64,000 bases of DNA, taken from Toxonevra muliebris (lineage: Eukaryota > Arthropoda > Insecta > Diptera > Pallopteridae). The DNA lies in NCBI GenBank assembly GCA_963691655.1, contig OY829326.1, forward strand, positions 115,913,388-115,977,387. Reading direction: 5' to 3'. Below the pieces are notes generated by a model. That model saw only the letters and a program-made list of their open reading frames with translations, searched no databases and was not told the DNA's origin. Made by a program: the position numbers and the translations under genes. This document shows positions 48,830 to 61,149 of the stretch, piece by piece (position 1 is the first letter of the stretch; the number at the start of each line of letters is the position of its first letter).

Positions 48830-49250
48830 TATTTTAGAATAGCTTCTTCAATCTGGCATACTTAACGCTAGTGTCCAAAAACTTTATATTTCTACAAAGA
48901 TTTTTTAAGAAACACGCAATCGATTTGAATAAAAATATATATATTTCGCGGTATCAATTTTATTCAAATAAAAATTAACAACGAAAGCAAATTATCCATC
49001 ATCTGAATAGTCTTCGCTCTTCATTTCAATATCTCCTTCTGTAGTTGTTGTATTGTATTTGTCCTTTGATGGATATTTAAAGTTACATTTGACGATCAGA
49101 ATCGCCTTCAATGTTTCCACTTCTATCAAAAGTATACTCGTATCGTGTTGCCATTGTTCTCTCTGACGTTTGATTAGCGATTGATGAATTTTGAATTTCG
49201 AATTGCATTAAAAAATTCAATTTTATAGTGCAGCAGAATCCTGATTATCC
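48830..49250 (-). mobile_element. Possible pogo/Tigger-like remnant
   Basis: The end CAGCAGAATCCTGATTATCC at 49231-49250 resembles the inner terminus in the composite transposon (CAGCAGAATCACGATAATTC at 3271-3290, inverted). Next to it on the minus strand a short frame ends in EMKSEDYSDDG and a stop, an acidic tail of the kind seen at the end of pogo-like transposases. Only one terminus is visible. Confidence 0.35.
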
Positions 49251-49275
49251 GGACATCCGATTATCAGAACTCGTA

Positions 49276-50610
49276 ACCCTCTACTGCATAGCGATGCCTT
49301 TAGGCACATTTATAAAAATCGACATATTTATTATATACCAAGAAAATAGAATTTATCTCATAGGTTCTCCAGAAAAATAATAAAATCGGAATTTTAACTA
49401 TTTTAGCTTTACGTAGGGCAATTGCACAGATAGAGTTTGCTTCAATTCCAAGACATCTTCTTTTATTTAGATCCAAAATTACGTCCTATATATTACGTCA
49501 TCAGTTAACAACAAATTTTTCATTAATATTCCAAGTAAATCTATTTTTTTGTACTCTTGAAATAATATCAAGTGTCTATTTAGATTTTGGGAGTTTTAAA
49601 ACTCTCTGAATTATGTTCGATTTCAATTTATAATTTTTGTTTAAAATTGAAAGAACACTCCAATCAAGACAGCAGTCTTATGAATATTATTATGAAAAGT
49701 TTTTTAAAAAATAAATGCAGGATTGTTCAATTTCTCTTTCAAAATCCTAAGTCAAGCCCCATGCAAGTTTACAAAAATTTCGACTTCATACAACTTTGGT
49801 ACTTTGTTTTTTTTTTTCATTTTCTGAAGTTTTTGAGATACTTATAAAAGTTAAAAAATTTCGATAAATATACATTTTGATGTAAAACTTCTTAGCATGA
49901 TATGATGATGTAAAATGGTCTGTTATATAAGAATATTTTAACTTTTCAAGAAGAAACTAGAGGTTGCTTAGCAAACCTAATCGATTTTTAAAAAATAACA
50001 TATTGAAAAATGATTACAGAACTTAGCTAATTTCCTTTTTGGCGCCAGGTTGAGAATATGTGTTTAGGGTATTCTTGGCACGCTGATTCCGAAAATGATC
50101 ATAGTTTAGTCTGATTTTTGAGATATTGCGAAAAAACTGTTTTTGAAAACATATGCAAATTCAAAAATGATTATTGCAGAAAACCTATTAACCACAATTC
50201 GGCAATTTCGGAAATTGCAGTTTGATTTTAGCGTTCTCCCTGTCATCGGATTCTTTAGCGAAAGGTGACTTTGAACTACAAAAATAAGCCGAATGTGATT
50301 TTTTGACTAATTTTCCTAGAATAATCATTTATTGTTGAAAGTCATAACATTTTGCCCAAAAACTTCAACCAGATGTGATTTCTGGGTTATGATGTGTTAA
50401 TAGAACTTATTTCTGGATCTCTTAACCACAACTTTGCCGAAGACCAAGTTGAAAAAAGTGGAATAGCTCGCGAGATATGGTAAAAAAAAAACCACAATGG
50501 GAAATTAAAAAAAAATCCGCCGGGCACGAAAAATTCGTAAAGGCGTTACTTTGAAATCGGAGCTTTCTTATCTCAACGAAACGATTTGATTCTTGGGTGG
50601 TCATTATAAG
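49276..50610. other. Intergenic, no gene seen
   Basis: AT-rich with open frames that lack domains. The stretch 50030-50590 is less AT-biased and has the look of non-coding transposon interior, but I could not find its ends. Confidence 0.4.
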
Positions 50611-50612
50611 TA

Positions 50613-51309
50613 GGGAAGTGTATCCGGGTATAACACAGCACCAGGTATGAGACAATCGATTTTTTACATCATGCAATATAAATATTGCCGATCTGACTAC
50701 TGTCAAACTTTTCTTTTGACATTAGCAAGTTTTTGTGATAACACCGAATTGAATAGATGTATTGCTTGTATCAGCTGCAAACATCGTATGTCAAAATCGA
50801 TCACGAAAACTTTTTTTGATTTTTTCCAAAGTGATATATATCACCGGTTATGAGACAACACTTAACTAGTGTTTTGATCTAATTTTTTTGTATTTTTAGC
50901 CATGTCAACTCCAGAAAATAAAATCGTCCATAAAATGAATCATATGCAATCAGCCTGTTCATTTAAAGTGTGCAAACATTTCTTTTTATCCTAGCCACTA
51001 AAGGCCTACAAAATAAAATAACTTTATGCTTATAAATAGTTATGGAGTTTTTATTTCATATTTCCCAATTTTTAGTGGATTTTTGTAGGTGTCTCATATC
51101 CGGGTACAAATTTGTTTTTGGCAAAAATACACATCCTCAGAAATTGGTCGTAATATTATGCGTGATAATAGAATCACTATACTTTTTTCGGATGAAAATT
51201 GCGTATTTTCATTACCTTTCCGACAGTTTATAAAACATCCGATTTGGTTTAACCAGTGCAAATTTATGGCTCAAAAACAAAACCCGTCTCATACCCGGGA
51301 ACACTCCCT
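50613..51309. mobile_element. TA-flanked MITE, 697 bp (family also at 11142-11466)
   Basis: GGGAAGTGTATCCGGGTATA at the left and inverted AGGGAGTGTTCCCGGGTATG at the right, bordered by TA at 50611-50612 and 51310-51311. The phrase GGTGTCTCATATCCGGGTA also occurs inside near 51090. There is no transposase. Confidence 0.8.
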
Positions 51310-51311
51310 TA

Positions 51312-52317
51312 CATACGAACAAATGCCAGGCTAGTTCCTCCTATAAAAGATGCACACATGCATTTTTGCTACTATTAAAAAAAATTATTTACGTGAAAAA
51401 ACAAACATCCATACATATATAAAATAGAATACAGAATATTTATATATAAAAAGTAAATAACTTTTTTAAATGGATTCAATAGATTTGTTATGTTGTCTAT
51501 GCATTTTCTTTCATTTCCGTTTGGCACAAGCGTCCATGGTGACATTTTACAATACATATATATATGCATACATATCTACCCGTATATACAAGTATGTATA
51601 TATGCACATAAAAACAAGTACTTTTATTGTGTGCCAATCGATTTGTTTCGTTTTATATGTTCTTGTTTCTTTTCTGCACTAAATTGCTGGTATTTAAGAA
51701 TATAAATGTCAGTGTGTCAGTGTGCGCCTTAAATAAAAATTGGCACTAAATAAAATATGTAGCTATGGGTGCATAAAAAATGCATATAAAAGAATTTAAA
51801 ATGTGTCTCTTTTTGTTTTATAAATTTGGAAAATAAACAATGTTGATGAATTCAAAGAGATTAGGGAGAGGTATGAGACAGAACATTGGATAGCATTGAG
51901 TACATACAGTAATTGTATATTATAGAGATTGGATGAAAGCCTGCCCAGATTATTTCTTTTTCATGAGCACATCGAGTATGATTACTAATAAAAAAAAATA
52001 ATTAAAAAAAATATTTATTTCTCTCCTCATTGAGCAGTTATTGGATAATAATCAGTAAGAAACTTGGTAGTTTTATAGTAGATATACACAATGAATTGAT
52101 TATTTTACTACTGTGCAATTTTTTTGCATGATTTTTCTTTTCATTTTTTACTTTTTTGAATTTTACTATTTTTTTTTTTCTTCACTGAAAATTTTTGATT
52201 TCCTAATTACATTAAGTGCTTAAATTGCACATTACATGACATTTTTAAGCATTTTGACATTGAAAATTTGCTTCATTGTTGTTTGTATGTATGTATGTAC
52301 TTTGCTAGTGCTGCTGC
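51312..52317. other. Intergenic, no gene seen
   Basis: AT-rich with TATATA and CATA simple repeats (51410-51620). Nothing coding is recognised. Confidence 0.5.
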
Positions 52318-52438
52318 TGTTGTAGTTGTTGTTGTTATTATTATTGTTGCCAGTGCATAAAAGTGTTAATTATATGAACCCTGAGCACGAGCACTTCAAG
52401 TGTCATTTGAATGCCAACAATAACAACAACAACTACAG
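52318..52438. repeat. GTT/AAC hairpin of about 30-bp arms
   Basis: TTGTAGTTGTTGTTGTTATT near 52320 and the inverse ATAACAACAACAACTACAG near 52420-52438 can pair across about 60 bases. The arms are built from triplet repeats. Confidence 0.6.
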
Positions 52439-53558
52439 TAAACTGAAAGAGAACATCATAATATACTAAAATGAGCATTTAAAGAAGCACGGAGAAAAAC
52501 TTAAGACCTGAGGTAGAAAAACAGGCCGGCAGGTGACAGTGTTAACATATTGAAATTGCCTACATTGTAATGCATACAAAAAAAAAATTGTTTAGTTTTA
52601 GCGTTAATGCTGAATCGGTTGAAAATATTTTTAGAGAAATTTTGGCATATTTTTATGTATGTATTTACATAGCAATTTTATAAATAAAAATAAAGGTAAG
52701 CTGATTTTTTTTTTGCAGCAGCAGCAGGTGTTAAGACAGAACAACATAAAAATCACAAAACTTAATTTATTAATTAAAATTGCAAAGGTTGTAGATTTCG
52801 TTTTTAGCGATAAACATCAAAGGTTACTTGACGCATACCGGAATGTAAAATTCTGATTAAAGATTTTTCTCACACTCAATGGAAAGATGAGCAAAATTTT
52901 ATGTATATTCTCAGATTGATAGGCAATTTATTTTCAATGGGTTTTCTTTGAGAAACAATATTCGCAATGTCTGAGATATTTACAGGGAAGGAGACGTTTT
53001 GAAATATATCTTATTTTCATCAAATTCACCACCAAATTAGGTACAGAGAAAAAACTCTATAAGTTACAGAAAATTTTACTATTGAGTATGACGTCAAAAT
53101 GACGTCCTATAGAGAAAAAACCTGTAGAAAAAAGTTACAACAACAATATACCGATTTTGAAAAAGCTGTTGCTAGGAAACATCTAAATTGATATTAGAGT
53201 GTTTCAAATCGGGTAGAGACGGTCAATTAGTCTCATTAGAATAAATGAATTTCAAATTTAAATTTCCATGAAGTTTCTTTTTTGAACTTATTTGACCGCG
53301 TTTTAACCCATAAAGCCCTGACCTTAGTAGAGCTGATGCAAAGTCGATGGAATTTCACAGAGACTTAACATTTCAACAAATTAAGATAAAAAGGAGGAGA
53401 ATAATCCATTCTCTTACTCCTTTGGTTAAACGGTAACATTGATATACAAAATTAGTAAGTTTGGTAAACTTCAAATTTTTATCAAAAAAAATTCTAGAAA
53501 AAATCTAATGTTTTTTACAACAAACAAACACAAAATCAATAAGCTGCTTTGACATAAA
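52439..53558. other. Intergenic, no gene seen
   Basis: A phrase GACGTCAAAATGACGTC lies near 53090-53105. Otherwise the sequence is AT-rich without gene signs. Confidence 0.45.
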
Positions 53559-53560
53559 TA

Positions 53561-53590
53561 CAGTCGGAAGCAAAAGATTTAGGCACCCCT
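53561..53590 (+). mobile_element. Single Tc1-like terminus
   Basis: TA followed by CAGTCGGAAGCAAAAGATTT and AGGCACCC looks like the end of a Tc1-type element. I did not find the inverted partner within the next 2 kb, so it is a solo end or the partner is too decayed. Confidence 0.4.
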
Positions 53591-54464
53591 AATAAATTAA
53601 AATATCTAAGTGTATCTTTCATTTACCAATTGGTGTTTTATAGAGTAATATATTGTTTTTTTTATCAATTGTCAAAAACGATGGCCCTAATCACATTTTT
53701 AGGGCTGAAAATGTTCATGCGGCGGTTCTTCTTCTTACTTAAGTGTATCTAGAGGTTTCAAATACTCAATAAAGTACGAAAAAAATTAAAGACTTTGTAA
53801 TTTAATAATTTTTTACCAATCGTACCCTCAAAGTTTTTGGTATTTGAACTTAATATTTCAATTTAGAAGCGCTGGTGCTGTATAATCTGAGGACCCTCGT
53901 CAGAACTCAATGACATGAGTGTTGATGCAATTATTGGCTCTAATAAACTCATTTGGCATTTATGCGGTATCTCTGCATTAGTCTTTCCGAGTTGTATTTT
54001 AATGAAATTCTAATTCTATTGTGCCTCAAGTTGCTTTCGAAGTCTACTCTCTCGCGATCTCTCGGTGCTGGTTTGTGTTTTTTTTTTACGACAGCCGACT
54101 ACATTCTCACTGTCTCTCAGCCGCAGTACTTGCTGGAGATTTTATCGTAAAACAATCGCCATTTGTTTGTGTCTCGTCTATACTCGCTAATTTTTTCAGA
54201 ACTAGAAATTTTAAATGTTTTTGTTTGAAATGTCAAAATATCAGACGTTTGAACTTAACGTAGCAATTTTTAAGCCAAAATTCGCTGGTAAAACAAAATC
54301 TGAGTCACTAAAAGAGACTAGACAATTATTTATAATAACCACACAAAATTTCAAGCCAATGGGTTCAGTGGTTGTCGAGATATTTTGGTCACTGATTTGA
54401 AAAACATGTTTTCGAGAAAAACGCGTTTTAGAATTGAGCAATGGCTTGTTTTATCTGTCTGATC

Positions 54465-54491
54465 CGGCTGCTTGGTGACGACAAGCAGCCG
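54465..54491. repeat. Perfect hairpin, 10-bp stem, 7-base loop
   Basis: CGGCTGCTTG, GTGACGA, CAAGCAGCCG. It is GC-rich against a very AT-rich background and stands alone. It is not followed by a T-run. Confidence 0.8.
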
Positions 54492-54685
54492 TTATTTATT
54501 CGAATTTTTTCTGCAAATTTTCACCAGAGCAAAATTCTTAAGACATCAAGCTTCAAGAAAACACAAAAATTTAAAAATCGATTTTTTTTTTTTACCATTC
54601 TTGGTTTATATTTTTTCTTACATTAGTAAGGTAATACTACCTTGCTTGTGAGCGAAGGGTTTCGCATAAAAACAATTTTTTGATT

Positions 54686-54747
54686 GCCTAGTGGTAGTGT
54701 GCTAGGTTGGAGTTCCAGCTGCCACGGACTCAAATTCCAAACGGGAT
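54686..54747 (+). mobile_element. tRNA-derived SINE fragment, copy 2
   Basis: TTGCCTAGTGGTAGTGTGCT is a good A-box region and GGACTCAAATTCC a diverged B-box 32 bases on. The middle (TAGGTTGGAGTTCCAGCTGC) matches the copy at 47892-47955 at most positions. This suggests a SINE or an old tRNA pseudogene that was dispersed. Confidence 0.5.
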
Positions 54748-57300
54748 TGCTATAAAATGGCGATTATTTTCCGGAAAAAAATCATTTTCGTTGTTCAAAA
54801 AATTTAGTTTTTCGGCCAAAAATATCCGTCTAAATAAAAATACCTTCGTTTACGAGCTAACTATTACAATTAAAAGCAACACGTCAAAATTTCAGATTCA
54901 TTGGTAAATTGGTTTTCAAGAAATCGTCACCGCAGCGGCACTTTAAAGAAAAAAAAAACTTTCCGAGATAATCGCTTTTAAAGTTTCAGAGGTAACGCGC
55001 TATAAATGACTGTAACTTCAGTTTTAGTGCTCTGATTATGATAAAAATGCAATAAATTTTTTTTTTAATTTTTTGTTACAGCAGAATATACAATACCTTT
55101 AGGGCCCTCAAAATCTTGACGTGACAGAAAATTTCGATTACGGAATTCCGACTTAAAACACGTAATACAAAATTCATAAAAACATCAAATATCAAGCTTT
55201 AATCTATTAAACAATAATCAATTTATGTTCCGATATATTCGGTTTCGATATATTCGATGATTGTTTTTCTGCACCGCTGAAGGAAAGAAATTGATGGTTG
55301 TTCGTTGGAAAGTTTTATGCCCTGCCTGAAATATTTTCCTCAATATTATATTCTTCTAAACTAATTTGTGAAATATTTTATTTCTAGAATAATGTCATGG
55401 AGAATTTTATAATGTTAAATTACATTTAGATTTTTTTTTTAATTTCATAAAATATAATTATGTAATGAGCACCTGTTTGCAAGAATATATGCGAATGATT
55501 CCATCAGTTTAATGAATAAATTTAGAAATCTATGTAACTAGGTAGTTTTAAAAGTTACGATTAAAGCGCTACAAAAACAAAAATGAATCCAAAAATTACT
55601 TGAATCGTCACTGGTTTCACCCTTTTCACTTCATGGGGGTCTACTGAAAATACAATGTATGCTGATAATTATAATCACTGATTTCAAACGATTGAACAAA
55701 CAATAAATGTACCTACAAACAATGAATGGCGATCAGTGGAATAAACGGATTACATCCGTCGTCGTCGTCGGCATTGTATTCATACAAGTAATTGAGGTAA
55801 ATTCAATTGCGAGTCCGTTTGTCTGCTTGGTGGGATATTACATAAAAACAAAAACGTAGAAATGATCAAACGAGATTGGAAGGGGTTGAAGCAGTAGCAG
55901 CATCAGCAAACAAAACCTCACGGCTTTTGGCATACATCGTTGATCGCACAGCAGCAGCAGATTTCAATTATTGTTGCCATTTAAATGAAATGCGCTACGC
56001 TACATCAAAACTAAAAAAAAAAAAAAAATATTGTTACAAATATTTTCTATTTACAGTGTTTTTTTTGTTTGTTTGTTTGTTTGTTTGTTTGTTAAATGAA
56101 AACAAAATCTCCATCAAATTGGCAGATATTTTCAATAAAATCAAACAAACAATTACTGATGCTGCTACGGCAATTGTTGTCGTTGATTCGCTCGATTGCT
56201 ACAGCCCAATGTTTCTTTACTTATGCCACTATTTTATTTTTATTTTTATTTTTTATTACTAAAGTTTTTCATTGTGTTTTTTTTTTTTCATTAGTTGAGT
56301 AAACGATTTTCTCTTTTATTGATAATAAACATTTAATTACTCATTTGAAAATTTAATGGACTTTTTTTTTATTTTAAATTAATATTTTATTGTTAATGCA
56401 GTTGTGTGAGAAGATATTGGAAAATACCGTTGGATGAAATGTGGCTCAGGAACATTTCCCGTAATATTTTGGTATTATAGAAATAAACTTTGCTAATGAA
56501 TACCAAAATGACCTTGGGAGGAGAATTTAAAATAGTCTCTGGATTGAAGAACAAGCACCTGGGGCCAATAAGTTCCACAAGGCTGAATCTAACCTTTCCT
56601 AATGTAGGGTTTGCGTACACTTTCCAGATCGCGGTGCTTTGATTAAGACGGGCTATCTTCAACCCTTTTGTACCGTAAGGAAATCAGAGGAAATAGCGTA
56701 AAACCAAATCCGGATTCGTATTCTCTGATCATTCTCCATTTCTTTTTGCGCCTCTGAAGGTCTGAACATTCAGGGATCTATTGACCTAGCGGCCTTCAAT
56801 GAGAGTTTTACGAATTTTTTCTGTAAATTTGTATTAGATAATTGTGTGAAGACAAAGTTACTTAATATGAATTCTTCACTTAACCCATTCTCAACCGTAA
56901 AGAAACAAGAAATGATAGAGCAAAACCGACTCTAGATTTGCATTCTTTGAGACCCCAATTTCATTGTAAAAAGGTTCTTAAAAAGTTATCATTGAAGATT
57001 TTAGGGTCACGGGTCAACCATAGCAAAACTTTTATTTCTCAAAATGTAGACAAAAATTTATGGAAATGGGACATTTCGTTGTAGTTTAGACCACTTCCAA
57101 ACTTTTTTTCAACAATAACTAAATCGCAATCAATTTTCACGGAATATAAATTTATTAAAATCCGTGCAATAGTTCTTAATAAACTGAGAAAAACGCATTT
57201 TGGGTCAACGGTGATCAATGGGTTAAAAGAATTATATGGTAATATTTAATTTTTTTTGGTTTGGTATGTCTTTAAAAAATACTAAAAATATTTAAAGTAC
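54748..57300. other. Intergenic, low complexity
   Basis: GTCGTCGTCGTCG near 55757, a (TTTG)n tract at 56066-56091 and A-runs. Frames near 55876-56262 and 56662-56393 (minus) lack domains. Confidence 0.45.
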
Positions 57301-57390
57301 AGTCAACGCTCGAAACCGTGAACTAACAAAAACCAAGGGTGTTCACGTTTGCGATTGTTGAAAAAAATAACGGAAACTTTATGATCTTAC

Positions 57391-58736
57391 CAGTGTGGCC
57401 AATTTTTATTTTTAAAAATCCGCTAAAATTAAGAAAAAAAAGCGTATTTTCTTTAAAAAAGCGCTAAATTTTTCCCTTATAAAAGTGTTGAACACAAAAT
57501 AGCTGTGGAATAACTGTAATTCGTACCCCGTTAATTCGAAAATCTCAATAATTAGAAACAAAAAATCGCTTTAATTCTCAAAAATTCAACACATTTTGGT
57601 CCCCTCGCTAATAAAAAACGAATTTTCAAAAAACAAGGTCGATTTAATCTCTTGTAAATAGAAATTGGTTGGTCTACAACCTCTTATAATTCGTAATGTA
57701 AAGCAAAATTCTATGGAACTATGATTCGAAAAAAATCAATCATTGTAGATAGCTACATTCACTTCTTTTATGGAATTTTTTGTGTTTTTCGTGGTTTTGT
57801 CAACCATGCGGTACGCGAGAAGAGCCTTAAACTACAAAACCGTTTTATATTCTAATAATGTTCGAAAAATTAAGAAAAATGGGAGATACGGTTTCCATTT
57901 TGATTGAGTTTTTCTTAAAATACGGATGGTGGCTGTCAATGAGTGGATTGTATACATGCAGTAACATTACCGTAAATTGGCTTTGCTATAATTCCTGGTT
58001 ACAAAGGTTATAGCAAACATTATGCCTCCCCTTCCCCCATTGGAAAACTTAAGGATAACTGTAAGGATTTAAGAGTCCTGGATATATTATTTTTTTAAGT
58101 TTATTTTAATATTTGCATATAGTATTGAAGAAACTCAACCAGATTTTGAGGAAAAACTCGGGGGTAAAAGGTATAAATCGAAAACCTCTGTAATTCGTAA
58201 AAAAAATTGCTGGTCCCTTGCGATTACGAATTATCGAGATCCTGTTGTATTAAAAGAAAATTAATTAAATACATGTATGTATTTTTAAAGCTTTTAATTC
58301 ACAGCATTTCTAAATTATACAATCACAAGAAAAACTAAAACAAGATAATGGAAGAAGAATATTTTATACACTTCGATCACAAAAAAATATACAGAGTAAT
58401 AATTTATAACTATTTAATATCGATGTCGAAGTCTATATTCTCTTCATTACTATCAGCTTCTTCTGGCCATAACACACACTTTGGTCTGAATTCATTATGG
58501 TCTGAAAGCATTATAAACACTAGTGCTGTTTATTTACGTCATCAAGTATTTTGTAGTTTTCAAAAAATGAATTTTGGTTTTTTAATACATTTTTTATATG
58601 TGAGTAAAGAATTTTTTGAACATTTAGTGTCTTTTAAATTGAAAAAACCCGCTGACCGCTAAATCATTTTTTTTCCGCGTTTTAATTTTCTAAAAGCACT
58701 AAATTTAGCGGGAAAAGCGCTGAGTTGACCACACTG
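57391..58736. mobile_element. Composite hAT-like transposon with exact 8-bp target duplication, 1346 bp
   Basis: The ends CAGTGTGGCCAATTTTTA (57391) and, inverted, CAGTGTGGTCAACTCA (58736) are bordered by GATCTTAC on both sides (57383-57390 and 58737-58744). An 8-bp duplication with CA-ending termini fits hAT-type insertion. Inside, about 57519-58245, lies a second element with pogo-like ends. On the minus strand at about 58505-58410 a short frame (KCVLWPEEADSNEEN, then IDFDIDIK and a stop) may be the tail of a transposase. A broken copy is at 2694-3393. Confidence 0.85.
57519..58245. mobile_element. Inner pogo-like element nested in the composite transposon
   Basis: Left end GTGGAATAACTGTAATTCGT and inverted right end CAACAGGATCTCGATAATTC share the AATTCGTA core with the better-kept CAGCAGAATCACGATAATTC of copy 2694-3393. 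The interior is non-coding. Confidence 0.5.
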
Positions 58737-58744
58737 GATCTTAC

Positions 58745-61149
58745 CACTGATTGATCTTCACCTTAAATACTAAAGTTCTCTAAAGTTCTTGTAGTAAAAA
58801 TATCTAGAGGATTCTCGAAAATATTAAAATCATGAAAACTAATACACAATTTCTAAGAAATTTTGTTCACGTTTTAGAGCTTTCAGACCTTGTTCACGTC
58901 TAATTTAAAATGTGGTAAAATTTTGTCTGATATATGAGAGATTTTGAGAGGATTAAAAAACTGTGAATTGTGATTATCATGCTCATAGAGAAAATACCCA
59001 ACTATGTTCTGTCTGTCAACTTTATATTAACTAAACTGTTGTTGTTCTATTCGTAACAAAAAAAAAAAAAAAAAAACAAAATCTTCGCAGCAGATATTAT
59101 TCAAACAAGCTAAATCTTAGAGTATTAATTTTAATTCAAAATCAACCCTTCATAACTTCAACAGAATTTTAAAAAAATTAAGTGAAAATCTCCAAAAACA
59201 ATATTTACACATTAATTTGCTAGGAAAATGCGAGGAGGAGAGGAGCGAAAATTTAGGCAAATGATGTCCAAAAAAAAAAAAAACAAACAAAAAAAAAACT
59301 TATCACTATAACCTTGAAATGAAATGCTACTGCGCATCAAACTCTTTGCTGTGTACAATTGAACTTTTTGCTTAACAAAAACAAAATTAAAAGATTAATG
59401 GCAAAATAATAAATATAAAACTTATTAACAGTAACAATAATAACAACCAATTCAACTGAATAATAATTAAATATGAAAGGATGATGTTTTTAAAACAATT
59501 TTATTTTGTTTGTTTGTTTGTTTGCTTGTACATAAATTTTACAACCTTATAAAATTTATATTCTACTTTTAATTAAAAATGATGAAAAGCGCACAATAAA
59601 TTTGTGTGCAAATTTTCTTTCGTGAAATTCATAGAAAAATCATCCACATTCATAATAATTTTTATAGCCAGCAACAACAACAGTAAAACCAACCACAATA
59701 AATTGCATGCGAATTGTTGCTGCTGACTTTTACAACAGACATAACTCAACAGCAGCAACAGCAGCAATCTGAGCATATGTGCTACAAATTTTTTTGAGTA
59801 TTTAATCTTTTAGAAAATGTTTTTTTTTCTTTTTTAAATTTTTTTCTTATTTTTCACATCATTGCAAATGAAAACGCAATCGAATGTGTGTGGATGTGTG
59901 TGTGTTGTGCATTGCCGCCCTGAAATGGGCTCAAAAGCTTCACCAAAAATTTGTTTTCACTTGATTTGTTTTATTTTTCTTTTTCTTGCCGCCATCGTAA
60001 TTTATTTTTTGATTTCCCAACGCTACTGACACAAATAAAACATAGAAAAAGAAATTCAACATTTTGACTAATGAAAGCAACATATGGACACCTATGGTGG
60101 GGCGGCCAACTGTGGTATGGCTGTGGCTGTTGCTGCTGCTACTGTAGATGATTATAACATTATCGCACATGTTGTTTTCATCGGTGTTTTGGGTTGTTGT
60201 TGTTAACCCTGGCATTTAAAATTTTTTGCGCGCAACAATTTAGTGCAACTAAATTTTGAAAATGATGCGGCGCGAAAATCATTTATAAATATATATTTTT
60301 CTTTTTATAATTTTGGTTATTTCTTTTTTTTTTTTTGTTTTTCTCTGTGAATGTATTGTATTTAGTGCAGAAAAATATTTTCGCTATGATTCGCTTTTTT
60401 GAACAAAATGACAATTTGGCATTTTCAAAGCAGCAGGAAAAAACCCAAAAACAACTTATTCAAATGATTGGCGTCGAGAGCGAATTTGCTGTTGGTGTAA
60501 TTTTTGTTTACCTATTTGAATCTATTTTTAAATAGATATTGAGATAATTTGAATGCGCGCTGAATGAATTTTGTAAGAATATTTTCAGAATTTTCCATCA
60601 ATTTCGCAATAAATTTGCATGTGCTCTAGATGGAAATTTTTGTTTGAAATTATATTAAATTTTGAGGATGTATTGTGGGGTTTTGAACTTTGATTGGTGT
60701 ATTATATAGATTTATTACCAATTCAAACTTTGTGAATTCAGTTCACACTTTAATGTTTCAACCTGGTTTTCATTAATACTTCCCTGTAGTACAACAGTTA
60801 ACACAGAATTCGCCGTTCTGATACTTAAAACTTCGTTTTATTTGTTCGTAATCGTAATCGGCAGTAACAAAAACGCCTTCCATATGCACGAAAAATTTAA
60901 ATCTAAATGATTAAATTATATGGAAATTTGAGGTAGGCAGGAAAGCTATATGCCTTCCTCAATCTGTTGGACCATTTTACTTTTCCCGGATAGAGAAAAA
61001 AGAAAATTTTGAGAGAAACCACAGAGAAAGGCAAAGATTTCAGAAGAGCAAAAGTGTTAGTTTCTTTATAGAAAAATTTCAGCTAGAGGAACAGATTGAG
61101 CAGAACTCATCACCAAGATAACGATATCCCACAGGCGTCTTCTGATTTA
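58745..61149. other. Intergenic, low complexity
   Basis: A-runs, (TTTG)n near 59505-59525 and CAG/CAA-rich stretches near 59700-59770. No gene is seen. Confidence 0.5.

Noticed and set aside
55876..56262. Plus-strand frame of 128 codons
   Set aside because: Begins at TTG, is made of lysine, phenylalanine and cysteine/leucine runs from simple repeats, and has no domain.
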